Counted from the stretch's first letter, positions 1 to 9,027 are shown. The stretch: 31,891 nt of DNA from Candidatus Poseidoniaceae archaeon (GCA_949373265.1 CASICT010000030.1:1-31891), one strand, 5' to 3'. The notes: a model not told the origin generated them from the letters alone. Numbers and translations: made by a program.

Positions 1-343
1 GAAGGTGTGACTGACCCCAAGATGCTCGAAGGCCGCGCCTTCTACAAGTTGGGGGAGTTCACCTATGACCACAGAAAGAAGGTATTGGCCATCGGAATTC
101 ATTGCCTGTATCGCTATGGCTTCACTGATGACCATGGGCCCAAATTGGGCAGAATCATGGGGCGAGGGAGACCTTGAATCGATGAATGCAGCCAAGATGT
201 ACGATGATGCTTTTACTTCCGATGAAGGCTCCCAATCCTTCACCTATCTTGTCCATCACCCGACATCTAGATGACACGTCATTAGAATGGCAGGACTCAG
301 TTAGCGAAGGCGCTGGAAGTGCATTTGCCAGAATCTAGATGAT
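1..343 (+). pseudogene. N-terminal part of MMPL/RND transporter, frames scrambled
   Basis: Continuous transporter-like protein can be read only by changing frame three times. Frame 1 from base 1 reads a typical MMPL beginning (GEFTYDHRKKVLAIG). Sense then passes near base 100-115 to frame 2 (GPNWAESWGEGDLESMNAAK), near 262-268 to frame 3 (LDDTSLEWQDSVSEG), and near 330-336 back to frame 2, which continues into the next entry. The last two breaks each fall at a copy of TCTAGATGA. Each shift is a net one- or two-base change, as expected for consensus errors near a contig end, though a decayed gene is possible. The protein would be an integral membrane lipid or hydrophobe exporter. The true N-terminus may lie before the window. 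Confidence 0.6.
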
Positions 344-1585
344 GTCAGTATCGAGTATTCATGGGAAAAGACTGATGATGAGAGAGAACAATTTATTCAC
401 GAAGACGCTGATGGTTTTTGGGCATTAAATGTTGTAACAATCAATTTAGAACGCTCACAAGCGAAGGAGTTGTACGCCGAAAATTGGGAAGACGTAGAAA
501 TCGATGGCGATTTTGATACATGGCGTACTGGCGGAGTAGCAATCGATGTTATCTTCGATAAGAGAATTCAAGATGATTTGATTACCGCTGAAATCATTTC
601 AGGTCCATTATCTCTAATCATTTTGTTAATTGTATTTGGGACCATTATTGCAGCATTATTACCAATCGGGATTGCATTTTTAACCGTACTTTCGGCAATG
701 GGCATCACCATTTGGTTATCCAATGTGACAGATGTTACCCAATATGCTGTGAATATTATTTCTCTAATTGGGATAGGGGTATCAATCGATTATTCTCTAT
801 TCATGGTCAACCGTTTCCGTGAAGAAATGAACCGAGGTCATGACATTAGAACCTCTACAGCGATGACCGTTGCAACCGCTGGTAAAGCGGTATTCTTCAG
901 TGGAGTAACTGTTGGAATCGGATTAATGGGAATGCTATTCTTTGAGAATACAGGAATTCCAAGTCTCGGAATAGGAGGGACATTAGCAGTAACAGTGGCC
1001 ATGATTTATTCGCTGGTAGTTTTACCTTCTATACTTGCTATGCTTGGCCCTAAGGTAAGTGATGGCTGGAAATTACCGTTCTCATTCAAGACTGAAAATG
1101 ATGCTGAAGATGGCATCTGGTCTAAGATTGCGAAGACAGTAATGGAGCGTCCTTGGACGGTATTGATTCCGACATTGATTATTCTTCTTGGAGCGGGATT
1201 ACCTTTCTTCCAAGCAGAGTTCTCTATGGCTTCTAGAGATGCTTTACCTCCAGATGATGAAACCCGTGTTGGGTATGAGCACTTAGATGAAAAATGGCCA
1301 GAAAGTGCGGCTAACTCTGCGTTAATTGTCATCGATTTCGATGGAGAGGACCCATTGGAGGAAACCAACATCCGTCAGATGTACAGGTGGGCCAATGAAC
1401 AGATCGATGATTCTCGAGTACTCGATGGGTTTGGTTATTCTTTGGGACCAGCCCCTGGAATGTCAGAGGATGCAGTAGTAGAGTTTTGGCAAAGTGAAGA
1501 ATTATCTCCACAAATGAATGCCACAGAGAATACCTTCGACAGCAATTTTTGGCAAATGGCACTACGTTCTTCGTCTTCTCTTTAG
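305..1585 (+). CDS. MMPL/RND-superfamily transporter, central segment (frameshifted)
   Basis: This is the first half of a two-repeat MMPL-type RND transporter, which moves lipids or hydrophobic compounds using the proton gradient. The frame is open from 305. The first possible start in it is TTG at 470, but sense clearly begins earlier, so that is not the true start. It shows a hydrophobic block (LSLIILLIVFGTIIAALLP), the family motif GIGVSIDYSLFMVNRFREEM with the transmembrane Asp-Tyr pair, further spans, then an extracellular loop containing SRDALPPDDETRVGYEHL, common in the family. It ends at a premature stop. The reading jumps to frame 1 at a run of five T near 1546-1550; six T would fuse it smoothly to the next entry. 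Family call is secure; whether the gene works is not. Confidence 0.85.
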   Translation, partial: RRRWKCICQNLDDVSIEYSWEKTDDEREQFIHEDADGFWALNVVTINLERSQAKELYAENWEDVEIDGDFDTWRTGGVAIDVIFDKRIQDDLITAEIISGPLSLIILLIVFGTIIAALLPIGIAFLTVLSAMGITIWLSNVTDVTQYAVNIISLIGIGVSIDYSLFMVNRFREEMNRGHDIRTSTAMTVATAGKAVFFSGVTVGIGLMGMLFFENTGIPSLGIGGTLAVTVAMIYSLVVLPSILAMLGPKVSDGWKLPFSFKTENDAEDGIWSKIAKTVMERPWTVLIPTLIILLGAGLPFFQAEFSMASRDALPPDDETRVGYEHLDEKWPESAANSALIVIDFDGEDPLEETNIRQMYRWANEQIDDSRVLDGFGYSLGPAPGMSEDAVVEFWQSEELSPQMNATENTFDSNFWQMALRSSSSL

Positions 1586-2328
1586 ATGGGCCAATGACCG
1601 GAGTGGATAGCAGAGAGTTTGTTAGTCAGATTCGTAATGAAAGGAGTTCTTTAATCGACGATTTGGTAATCGGAGAAGAGGGGGCATTATTGGTGGCTGG
1701 GTTCGCAGCCTACAGCCTTGACACTCTAGATGCCATCGAGGAGAATTTGCCTATTGCTTTGGCATTCATTTTTATCTCGACAATCATTCTAATTTTCATT
1801 CAAGTTCGCAGCATAATAATTCCAATCAAAGCAATTGTGATGAATATTCTATCAATTTCTGCTTCATTTGGAATGTTAGTATTCGTATTCCAATGGGGAT
1901 ACGGTGCTGAGTTACTCAACTTCACACCCCAGCCAATAGAAGCAACTAACCCGGTGATTATGTTCTGCATAGTATTCGGATTATCGATGGATTATGAGGT
2001 ACTAATGTTATCTAGAATCCATGAGGAATGGGAGAGGACGGGAGACAATACTTTGGCTGTAGCCAATGGATTGCAAAGGACTGGCCGGCTAATCACTGGT
2101 GCAGCGGCAATTATGGTTGTCGTGTTTGGTGCATTCGGGCTTTCCTCTGTGGTAATTTTGAAACAGATCGGGCTTGGTCTTGCACTTGCGATTCTAATCG
2201 ATGCAACAATTGTAAGAGCACTCGTAGTTCCGGCAACCATGAGGTTGATGGGTAAGTGGAATTGGTGGTCTCCAGCCTGGCTTGGAGGCTCAAAGAACAC
2301 TGAAGACGTTAAGGAAACCGAGGAATGA
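1549..2328 (+). CDS. MMPL/RND-superfamily transporter, C-terminal segment (frameshifted)
   Basis: Second half of the same transporter, about 259 residues. After an extracellular segment (TTFFVFSLDGPMTGVDSREF) come about five to six membrane spans. The second-repeat motif reads FGLSMDYEVLMLSRIHEEW, matching GIGVSIDY in the first half and carrying the paired acidic residue used for proton coupling in RND proteins. The TTG at 1549 is almost certainly not a real start: it follows a five-T run where one missing base would restore the frame. The cytoplasmic tail is short and acidic (KNTEDVKETEE). Its 3' end overlaps the convergent gene on the other strand by about 39 bases. Confidence 0.85.
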   Translation: MANGTTFFVFSLDGPMTGVDSREFVSQIRNERSSLIDDLVIGEEGALLVAGFAAYSLDTLDAIEENLPIALAFIFISTIILIFIQVRSIIIPIKAIVMNILSISASFGMLVFVFQWGYGAELLNFTPQPIEATNPVIMFCIVFGLSMDYEVLMLSRIHEEWERTGDNTLAVANGLQRTGRLITGAAAIMVVVFGAFGLSSVVILKQIGLGLALAILIDATIVRALVVPATMRLMGKWNWWSPAWLGGSKNTEDVKETEE

Positions 2329-2736
2329 ATGGAAAAACATGAGTGCGATTAACAAATCAGCAGCTCTTCCATGCTTTCTTTTTGCCGCCTTCCTGCTTTC
2401 AACAGTTTGTTGCTTATCCTTACGTGAAATTCTGCCCCATCGAGCGGTGATCCAAAGTAAGGTGATTCCGATAGGGCCGGTAAATCCGTGTAGACTATCT
2501 GGCATTAGTCCCAGTCCAGTATACCAGCGGGCAAAAAATGCGATTAAAACTGAAAGAATTGCGGTCTGAAGAATACGCTCCCCGACCCTTTCATGACGGT
2601 TTAATTCCTCTCGGCGTGTCTCTCCCTTCAACTCTAGGCTTTTGCGCTTCCAACCATACTGCCACCACATCCAAGCAAGTATTGCAATAGCCGTGATGGG
2701 ATGCAGCAATAGGATAACGGTCCGAAGCACCTCCAT
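2290..2736 (-). CDS. DUF4079-like small integral membrane protein
   Basis: A 148-residue protein with about four hydrophobic spans: residues 4-24, 56-70, 84-98 and 128-146. The opening LHPITAIAILAWMWW, a basic cytoplasmic loop (GWKRKSLELKG), then a conserved-looking HERVGERILQTAIL stretch resemble the DUF4079/cytochrome b561-like fold known from cyanobacteria, where function is unknown. The conserved His residues could bind haem, but this is inference. Its start faces the PIN-domain gene across about 100-145 bases, and a palindromic TATA-like box (GGAATATATT, 2773-2782) lies about 40 bases before this ATG. It overlaps the 3' end of the MMPL gene tail to tail. Confidence 0.6.
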   Translation of the reverse strand: MEVLRTVILLLHPITAIAILAWMWWQYGWKRKSLELKGETRREELNRHERVGERILQTAILSVLIAFFARWYTGLGLMPDSLHGFTGPIGITLLWITARWGRISRKDKQQTVESRKAAKRKHGRAADLLIALMFFHSFLGFLNVFSVL

Positions 2737-2772
2737 TAATTAGTGTCAGATAGTCACACATCATTGTTGTTT

Positions 2773-2782
2773 GGAATATATT
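2773..2782. promoter_or_regulatory. TATA-like box in divergent spacer
   Basis: GGAATATATT is the only strongly AT-rich block in the GC-rich spacer between the DUF4079-like gene and the PIN-domain gene. Its core is self-complementary, and it sits about 40 bases from the minus-strand ATG at 2736. It may serve one or both genes. Confidence 0.4.
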
Positions 2783-2819
2783 ACGGCGCCGGTGGCTCTA
2801 AAGGCGTCCGTCTAAGGGC

Positions 2820-2838
2820 CTCACCCCCTAGGGGTGAG
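2820..2838. promoter_or_regulatory. Perfect inverted repeat with 3-base loop (8-3-8)
   Basis: CTCACCCC-CTA-GGGGTGAG is a perfect dyad just before the PIN-domain gene. The upstream neighbour is divergent, so this cannot be a terminator for a preceding gene. It overlaps a possible GTG start at 2834 and lies 43 bases before the ATG at 2882. A near-identical element lies before ftsZ (12380-12394), favouring a 5' leader hairpin or a protein-binding site. Confidence 0.5.
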
Positions 2839-5800
2839 CGTGCTGCAAGAAAATAACCTCGCCGTTTGCCTAAAATCGGGCATGAAGGAAAATCTTCCAA
2901 CTGCAACCCGTCAGCGTATTGTAGCCAAGACTCCAGAGTGGAGAATGTTGGACAAACCTTGGAAATCCCTACTCCTAATCGCTTTGAATGAATTGCAAGT
3001 TCCTAGTGATGATGACGAAGGCTCGTCACAATCCATGATGCGAAGTCGACGTTCCCCTCGTGGACGGCGTGGCGCTAGAGGTTCTAGCGGTCCAATGGAA
3101 TGGTTACCTGAATCTAGTGATGTGCTGTTAGAGGATGAATCACCAGTTGCTTTTAGGCTTGCAGTATTACTAATTCGTAAGACTTTATTCCCTGATGATT
3201 GGGAGGAATCTAGCGATGCAGTCATCGATGATTTGCGTGAGGAGTCTTCCACGAAAGGCGTCCACCCTGTATGGGCAAAGATGGCTGAAGCAACTCCTAT
3301 ACTTGCTCAATTTGCAGCCTTCCCTCAAAACGAAATCACTGAACAAGAAGAAGATTCATTCGATTTGGGTGCTGGGTGGATCGACCCATTCAATTCTAAG
3401 TCACTGGCAAAATCCCTTTCAAATCTTGAGTCAAATGTTACGAATGCCTCCGTTAGGATGGCAATGCAGAAAGCAAAGGCTCAATTGAATGGAAAGAGAG
3501 GGCTTAGAGACATAGATGGCCTCGAATCGTTGGATGGAGATGCTAGTCTTGTCAGTGCTTTATTGAATATACACATGAAGAAAGACGCATCAGGTTCTCT
3601 GAAAGAACTTGCAAAGAGCGATTCAGATTTGGCAGATGCTTTGGCCGATTTAATCCAACTTCGCAATGGTAATCCTGAGGATTGGAACACTTCTCGTTCT
3701 TTGAAAGGCGATGACGAATTATCCCGTTCTCGCAAGATTACTGCTTGGAACTTGATGCCTAAAGAAGCTGCAGAACTTTCCAGTGAAGAGATTACAGAAG
3801 GACTTGGTCTGGTAAAAACTCCTCAACAAAAGGAGACGTTGACATGGTGGAGATTGGCATCCTTGGTAAGAGAAGGCTCTTCAGACACCGCTCTAGAATT
3901 ACTAACTTCTTTGTCCGTTGAATCGGATGCAGACATGAGTGTGCTAATGCCTCTTGTTAAGAAATTAGGAGAGGATGCCTTTACTTGGCTTGCTTTACAA
4001 ATTGAAAATTTAGCACAGGAATCACTTTCAAATCTTGTAGAAGATGATGAAGTTGGCATCACCCTTAGGGCTGCTGCAGCCCGCCGGCTTCATGATACTG
4101 GAGCCTCTATTGGCATGGATGCATCGATAGACCTCTTCACCAGAGGGCTCGACCTATCCCGTCTTGCCCAAGTTTTACTTGTTGATGAACAGAGATGTGC
4201 AGATAACCCATATGCCACACTACTAGTTGCTCATCTTCTTCCAGCTCGAACCAAAGGTTGGGATTTTGAAACTATTCGAAACGCCCGCAGAAATGCTCTT
4301 TCAACAGTTGAACTTGCTGAAGTTCCTAGTTCCTTTTCTTCAGTCAGCCGTGGATTAATTCTGATGCTGGACGGAGCGGCCCAAGCAGATGATGATTGGG
4401 TTGTGGACACACTTGACAAAAACGGAATTAAGGCGTTCAATAATTGCCGGCAAGCTCTGAAAGACGGAGGAGATGGTCTTGCAAATTCGAAAGTTATCGA
4501 TACTCTAGCAAAGAGTGTAGAAGATGCGGACCTTAGTGATGTGGAACTACGTTTATTCATCGCAGTAATCGATACATTACGCTTGAACAGAGCATCTTGG
4601 TCTCTTCAAACCGGCAAATCAGAAGGTGTCAATGAATTACTCGATGGCTTACTTTCTGGAGAGGTTACAGCAATGCCGATGATGCAGGCTGTACGACATC
4701 TGGTATTGGAGTACGATATTGGCTTAGCAAATCTTGTTACTTGGTATCAAGAAAACGACCCTCAATCTCCTTGGCATACGCTTGCCCGTGCAGCAATACA
4801 CGTCAACAACGAGAATGAATTGAACGCTGCTAGAGATTATCGCAAGGCAGGAGATCACGAAGATTTCGATTATGAACATCGAATCTTATTGCATCGTAAG
4901 GCACTAATCCATCTTGCCCACGCTGAACAGTGGTCTGAAGCAGTTGCACTACTAGAACAGGAACCTGCTCTAAAGTCAGCACTGACCCGCCGCTTCCAAT
5001 TATACCTCAATGTTTCACATATCGCTTCTAGTAAAGGAAGCACAGATGAAGCCACAAGAATGCTGAAGAATTTCGTCAAGAGGACAGAAATGGTAAATCA
5101 AGAAGACCAACAAGGAATAACTCATTTGGTTGAGAGAGTTAAGCACTCTGAAGAAGAACTTGATATGTTGCGCAACTATCCAGGATCCCACCCTAGACCG
5201 CTTCCTCACGAACCGTTCTCTGGTAGAGTAAAAGCAGCACTCAACACTCTCCAGCGCGAAAGAAGGCGTAACCGACATACTTTCGAGAATCGTTATGCCC
5301 AGGCTATGATACACGAACCATCGAGTGAAGAAATCTATGATATCGCACTCGAAGCCTCAGGAGAAAGACCACTTGAAGGAATGATGCTTCTTGAACGAGC
5401 ACAGAATTCTGGTAAATTCTCAATACTTGATATCAAAAGGCTTGGAGATGCTGAAAGAAGTTTGTTCGCAACACATCGCCATAATCTACCAGTCAAGCAA
5501 CGGTCATATTTACGAAATCTAGCATTAGCGCCGTTAGTAATTGTCGACACCAATATTTTGATCGATGAGTTACAACATCGCATTTCGGATAAACTTGGAA
5601 TAAATGCAGAAGCATCCCTAGATATTGGTGGCCGTGGACGCTTCCATCGAATTCTCAAACATCGTGCCAATGAGGGAGTCATCGAATTGTGGTTACCTAA
5701 GGTTGTTACAAATGAGTTAGAGGGTATTGCGGGAGACTTGGATAGAATCCGAAGCAGATTCGTCGATACACTAGTCGGTTCGGAGAAGTTAGATGAAATA

Positions 5801-6214
5801 CTAACTCATGAAAATCTCAAAGAAATTGTTAGTGGAATAATTAGTGACTTCTCTACCTGGAAACCAATGGACCTCCATCTCGAAGAAGAAGCGAATGATG
5901 AAGAAATAAGAAGTGACCTCGAGTCCTTCTTCGTTCAACACACAGAAGTTTATGATGAAATTACTTCTATGAAGAGAATGAACGGCGAGCCTATGCGTAC
6001 ACTCATCGGAAAGAAGGATGTCTATCCTGAAGTTACAGACCAAACCCTGATGTGTCTGGCTTCTGCAATGGCGAATAAGCCTCTTGGAGAGATAGGTAGT
6101 GTTCTAATCGCTACTAGAGATTCAGACTTTACATTGGTCGCTAGAGGAATCGAAGAGAGATTTGGATTTGGCGTAGTGGCAAATAGCCGTAACCTCAATT
6201 CCTGGCTAAGGTAA
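2834..6214 (+). CDS. Giant helical-repeat protein with C-terminal PIN nuclease domain
   Basis: A 1126-residue protein. The last ~220 residues form a PIN domain, a metal-dependent ribonuclease fold: VDTNILIDEL (first Asp near residue 905), VVTNELEGI (acidic residue near 960), EVTDQTLMCLAS and IATRDSDF near 1096 supply the expected acidic cluster. The preceding ~880 residues are alpha-helical, rich in Leu, Ala, Glu and Ser, with TPR-like stretches (for example 690-760) and a basic Arg/Ser patch near residues 70-85. No signal peptide or span is seen, so it is cytoplasmic. It is probably an RNA-processing or decay nuclease carried on a helical scaffold; the substrate is unknown. The longest form starts at GTG 2834; ATG 2882 is at least as likely, because the dyad at 2820-2838 would otherwise overlap the start codon. 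Confidence 0.85.
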   Translation: MSVLQENNLAVCLKSGMKENLPTATRQRIVAKTPEWRMLDKPWKSLLLIALNELQVPSDDDEGSSQSMMRSRRSPRGRRGARGSSGPMEWLPESSDVLLEDESPVAFRLAVLLIRKTLFPDDWEESSDAVIDDLREESSTKGVHPVWAKMAEATPILAQFAAFPQNEITEQEEDSFDLGAGWIDPFNSKSLAKSLSNLESNVTNASVRMAMQKAKAQLNGKRGLRDIDGLESLDGDASLVSALLNIHMKKDASGSLKELAKSDSDLADALADLIQLRNGNPEDWNTSRSLKGDDELSRSRKITAWNLMPKEAAELSSEEITEGLGLVKTPQQKETLTWWRLASLVREGSSDTALELLTSLSVESDADMSVLMPLVKKLGEDAFTWLALQIENLAQESLSNLVEDDEVGITLRAAAARRLHDTGASIGMDASIDLFTRGLDLSRLAQVLLVDEQRCADNPYATLLVAHLLPARTKGWDFETIRNARRNALSTVELAEVPSSFSSVSRGLILMLDGAAQADDDWVVDTLDKNGIKAFNNCRQALKDGGDGLANSKVIDTLAKSVEDADLSDVELRLFIAVIDTLRLNRASWSLQTGKSEGVNELLDGLLSGEVTAMPMMQAVRHLVLEYDIGLANLVTWYQENDPQSPWHTLARAAIHVNNENELNAARDYRKAGDHEDFDYEHRILLHRKALIHLAHAEQWSEAVALLEQEPALKSALTRRFQLYLNVSHIASSKGSTDEATRMLKNFVKRTEMVNQEDQQGITHLVERVKHSEEELDMLRNYPGSHPRPLPHEPFSGRVKAALNTLQRERRRNRHTFENRYAQAMIHEPSSEEIYDIALEASGERPLEGMMLLERAQNSGKFSILDIKRLGDAERSLFATHRHNLPVKQRSYLRNLALAPLVIVDTNILIDELQHRISDKLGINAEASLDIGGRGRFHRILKHRANEGVIELWLPKVVTNELEGIAGDLDRIRSRFVDTLVGSEKLDEILTHENLKEIVSGIISDFSTWKPMDLHLEEEANDEEIRSDLESFFVQHTEVYDEITSMKRMNGEPMRTLIGKKDVYPEVTDQTLMCLASAMANKPLGEIGSVLIATRDSDFTLVARGIEERFGFGVVANSRNLNSWLR

Positions 6215-6237
6215 TTATCTAAAACAGAAATTACTAA

Positions 6238-6254
6238 CTTTCATTTGATGAAAG
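6238..6254. terminator. Inverted repeat 7-3-7 between convergent genes
   Basis: CTTTCAT-TTG-ATGAAAG is a perfect hairpin in the 62-base gap between the convergent PIN-domain gene and isocitrate dehydrogenase gene. The position suggests transcript 3'-end formation for one or both. No clear U-tract follows immediately, so the role is inferred from location. Confidence 0.45.
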
Positions 6255-6272
6255 AATAATGTTTAACAAATT

Positions 6273-6290
6273 TTTCTCACATGTGAGAAA
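6273..6290. terminator. 18-base perfect palindrome over the icd stop codon
   Basis: TTTCTCACATGTGAGAAA is fully self-complementary and contains the TGA stop of the minus-strand isocitrate dehydrogenase gene. It could form a 3' hairpin or cruciform, with the 6238-6254 dyad making a paired convergent termination region. Function is inferred. Confidence 0.4.
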
Positions 6291-7512
6291 TCATTGCATC
6301 ACCGAATGCAGAACAAGAGAGTAGTTCTGCATCGTCCATCAATCTCTCAAAGTCGTATGTTACCGTCTTTGCAGAGATTGCTCCTTCCATACCTGTGACG
6401 ATTAGGTCAGCGGCTTCTTCCCAACCCATGTGGCGCAACATCATCTCAGCTGAAAGGATTAGTGAACCAGGGTTAACCTTGTTCTGTCCAGCATATTTTG
6501 GTGCGGTTCCATGTGTTGCTTCAAAGATTGAAATTCCTGTGTCGTAATTGATATTTGCACCTGGTGCAATACCGATTCCACCTACTTGAGCTGCTAATGC
6601 ATCAGAAATATAGTCGCCATTTAGGTTCATAGTAGTCAATACTCCATATTCAGCAGGACGAGTGAGAATCTGTTGTAGCATTGCATCTGCGATTACATCT
6701 TTTACAGTAATAGTATTGCCAGTCTTTGGATTTGTGAAAGTACACCAAGGTCCACCATCAAGTTCGGTAGCGCCGAATTCATCCTTAGCCAATTGATATC
6801 CCCAATCACGGAATCCACCTTCTGTGAATTTCATGATGTTACCTTTGTGAACTATCGTGACACTGTCCTTGTCATTATCGACTGCATATTGCATTGCTGC
6901 ACGTACAATACGTGCAGTTCCTTCTTGGCTAATTGGTTTGATACCAAGTCCGGATGTATTAGGGAATCTAATTTTGTCAACACCCATTTCATTGATCAAG
7001 AAATCCATGACTTTAGCAACATCTGCAGAGCCTGCTTCCCATTCAATACCCGCATAGACATCTTCGCTATTCTCTCTGAAGATAATCATGTCAACATTCT
7101 CTGGAGCCCTAACCGGGGAAGGAGTTCCCTCATACCAGCGAACAGGTCTTACACATGCGAACAGGTCCAACTTCTGTCTTAGTGCAACATTGAGGGAACG
7201 AATTCCCCCTCCGACTGGAGTGGTTAGAGGACCTTTGATTGAGACTAACCCTGAGCGCATTGCATCAAGTGTTTCTTCAGGTAACCATTCGCCAGTGGCG
7301 TTGAATGCCTTTTCTCCAGCAAGAGTTTCAACCCAAGCAATCCCTTTACTTCCCGAATATGCCTTTGAAACTGCAGCGTCTACGACCTTAATCATAACCG
7401 GAGTAATATCGACTCCAATTCCATCTCCTTCGATGTAATGAACAATCGGATCATTCGGTACGACAAGAATTCCATTTTCCATGGTGATTGGGGTTCCAGA
7501 CATAGTGCTCAT
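6277..7512 (-). CDS. icd: NADP-dependent isocitrate dehydrogenase
   Basis: Converts isocitrate to 2-oxoglutarate and CO2 with reduction of NADP+ (EC 1.1.1.42) in the TCA cycle. It has 411 residues, close to the 416 of the E. coli enzyme. Visible landmarks are IEGDGIG near residue 27; the substrate loop GGGIRSLN with the Ser (near 106) that is phosphorylated in E. coli; the Arg residues of [27 protein letters not shown] with the catalytic Tyr near 153; [12 protein letters not shown] with the catalytic Lys near 223; and [14 protein letters not shown], whose Lys-Tyr pair is the usual NADP-specificity signature. The start is ATG at 7512, 7503 or possibly 7482. It is divergent from the OsmC gene and convergent with the PIN gene. 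Confidence 0.97.
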   Translation of the reverse strand: MSTMSGTPITMENGILVVPNDPIVHYIEGDGIGVDITPVMIKVVDAAVSKAYSGSKGIAWVETLAGEKAFNATGEWLPEETLDAMRSGLVSIKGPLTTPVGGGIRSLNVALRQKLDLFACVRPVRWYEGTPSPVRAPENVDMIIFRENSEDVYAGIEWEAGSADVAKVMDFLINEMGVDKIRFPNTSGLGIKPISQEGTARIVRAAMQYAVDNDKDSVTIVHKGNIMKFTEGGFRDWGYQLAKDEFGATELDGGPWCTFTNPKTGNTITVKDVIADAMLQQILTRPAEYGVLTTMNLNGDYISDALAAQVGGIGIAPGANINYDTGISIFEATHGTAPKYAGQNKVNPGSLILSAEMMLRHMGWEEAADLIVTGMEGAISAKTVTYDFERLMDDAELLSCSAFGDAMISHM

Positions 7513-7578
7513 GCCGGGCCAACTTGAGCCCCTTCATCAACACAGCGGTCAACGGTGGTTTCATCTCCAAGCACCCTT

Positions 7579-7591
7579 TGGAGTAAATATG
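7579..7591 (+). promoter_or_regulatory. Ribosome binding site that sets the OsmC start
   Basis: GGAG about six bases before ATG 7589 (TTTGGAGTAAATATG) fits an archaeal Shine-Dalgarno. It favours this start over the upstream ATG at 7511 that overlaps icd. Choosing 7589 leaves about 76 bases of shared divergent spacer for two promoters. Confidence 0.6.
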
Positions 7592-7975
7592 CAAGGAAGT
7601 GTTGAGTGGACTGGTGCCAAAAATATGGTTGGTAAAACCGCCAGCGGTCAAGAAATAGCAATGGAATGGGACGACGGGCCGGGGCCTATGCAAATCACCT
7701 TACAGATGGTCGGAGCGTGCTCTTTAGTCGATGTTGTTCTCGGGCTAAAAGATCGTGAATTTACTAAGGCTTGGGTTGAAATGGATGCAACACGTTCAGA
7801 AGAATCCACCAGGCATTTCACTTCGATGCATTTGGTATATCATATCGAAGGCAATGTTCCAAGAAAGTTAGTGGAAAGAGTTGTAGATAAATCTCACGAG
7901 AAATACTGTGGGGTATCCAACAGTATTCGTTTAGATTGTAAAATCACAACAGATGTAGTAATCCACTCTGTGTGA
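7589..7975 (+). CDS. OsmC/Ohr-family protein
   Basis: A 128-residue OsmC-fold protein; the family reduces organic hydroperoxides with a Cys pair. The fold landmarks are present: an N-terminal strand MQGSVEWTGAKNMVG, GPGPMQITLQMVGACSLVDVV with the first family Cys, YHIEG, and HEKYCGVSNSIRL with the second Cys. The spacing and the KYC(S/G)VS motif match the YhfA/OsmC branch. The frame stays open upstream to 7481, but those residues read into the icd leader and do not look like protein. It is probably a cytoplasmic, thiol-dependent antioxidant enzyme. It is divergent from icd and convergent with the gene ending at 7981. Confidence 0.88.
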   Translation: MQGSVEWTGAKNMVGKTASGQEIAMEWDDGPGPMQITLQMVGACSLVDVVLGLKDREFTKAWVEMDATRSEESTRHFTSMHLVYHIEGNVPRKLVERVVDKSHEKYCGVSNSIRLDCKITTDVVIHSV

Positions 7976-7980
7976 TTAAC

Positions 7981-9027
7981 TCATGCGATGTCGTGAACTA
8001 TCCATTCCCCTTCAATTCCAGGGGTCTGAATGCTTACTTCACATCCGCCTGCCAGTAACAATTGGCGAGGTAATGTTTCTAATCCCGTAAGTAATAATCC
8101 AGCAAGAGCATCATGTATCATGACCCAGTTTTCAGAGATACCTTTTGGCGCAGGGACTATACTGGGATGGCCATCAACAGAGACGGAAGCCATTGGACGA
8201 ACCAATCCTGCCTCACCTAAATCTACAATCATCGATATTGTTAGTGTATTTCCCTTACTATTCAACTCACTTGAAGAAGGCATCATACGACAATTTTCAG
8301 GAAGGCCAACCAACCCATCTTCTCCTCTCTCTTTTCTCATGGATACGAGTCTTCGAATCCAGGCTAGAAGAACAGATTTCGAATAAACCATCGACCTAGA
8401 TGGCATTTCCGATTCGGGTTCCGTCTTATCTTCCCAACCCCATTTACATCCTTCAGAATTAATTGGAAGTAGATTAGGCATCCAAGATAATGGAGTAGGT
8501 TTTGCCTCTGGATGTTCAATAGATACAATAGCAGCACCCTCACTAAATTTCGCAACCTTTTGAGTGGTGATACCAGGCATAGAGATTACGAGGCCCAGAA
8601 TAATAGCAAGTGGGTCTAGGGCTGGAGGCCATTCCTTTAGTGGAGCTGCTTCCTTTTCCAACCACACACCTTGTGCCAAGTCATCCCCGAGACCGAGTCC
8701 TTTAGCGAAACCAATTGCTTCTTTCCATGCAGTCTTTGACAGGCCCACATCCAGTGCGGCTCTACCCATAGAACGTGCAGCAGGAGCAAGACTTTCGTGA
8801 TCATTTAATCCTTCAAGCCATTCACGCAAGATTGAGTCTCCATCTCCAAAAGACCTCCTTTCAGTTTTTGAAATATCCTCTAACCAAGCCTGTTCTTGTT
8901 CTGCTCTTTCATTGTCATTTATTCCTAATTGCTTTTGTAGGTTTTCAAGCATTACTGCTCCAGCACGAGATAAAGCTCCATCCGACCAAGCCAAGGCTAG
9001 GCCATGCTCGAAGGGCGTGGGTGCCAC
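7981..9027 (-). CDS. Unknown cytoplasmic protein, TerB-like N-terminal helix motif
   Basis: A 348-residue protein I do not recognise. Residues about 8-50 (GLALAWSDGALSRAGAVMLE, then LQKQLGINDNE) look like the short acidic helical motif W-x-D-G-x-L-s with a following L..LGI that occurs in TerB/EF-hand-like modules; the upstream gene's C-terminus carries a similar motif. The middle is helical. Residues 215-348 contain alternating strands (TLTISMIVDLGEAGLVRP, PRQLLLAGGCEVSIQTPG), suggesting an alpha/beta domain. No signal peptide or convincing span was seen. It begins 3 bases after the upstream stop, so the two are surely co-transcribed and perhaps partners. Confidence 0.7.
   Translation of the reverse strand: MAPTPFEHGLALAWSDGALSRAGAVMLENLQKQLGINDNERAEQEQAWLEDISKTERRSFGDGDSILREWLEGLNDHESLAPAARSMGRAALDVGLSKTAWKEAIGFAKGLGLGDDLAQGVWLEKEAAPLKEWPPALDPLAIILGLVISMPGITTQKVAKFSEGAAIVSIEHPEAKPTPLSWMPNLLPINSEGCKWGWEDKTEPESEMPSRSMVYSKSVLLAWIRRLVSMRKERGEDGLVGLPENCRMMPSSSELNSKGNTLTISMIVDLGEAGLVRPMASVSVDGHPSIVPAPKGISENWVMIHDALAGLLLTGLETLPRQLLLAGGCEVSIQTPGIEGEWIVHDIA

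Noticed and set aside
1540..1600. Programmed ribosomal frameshift in the MMPL gene
   Set aside because: One T-run could be a slip site, but the same gene needs three further unrelated frame changes, so errors or decay explain it better.
6793..7182. Plus-strand frames opposite isocitrate dehydrogenase
   Set aside because: The icd gene on the minus strand is unmistakable; these are composition-driven shadows.
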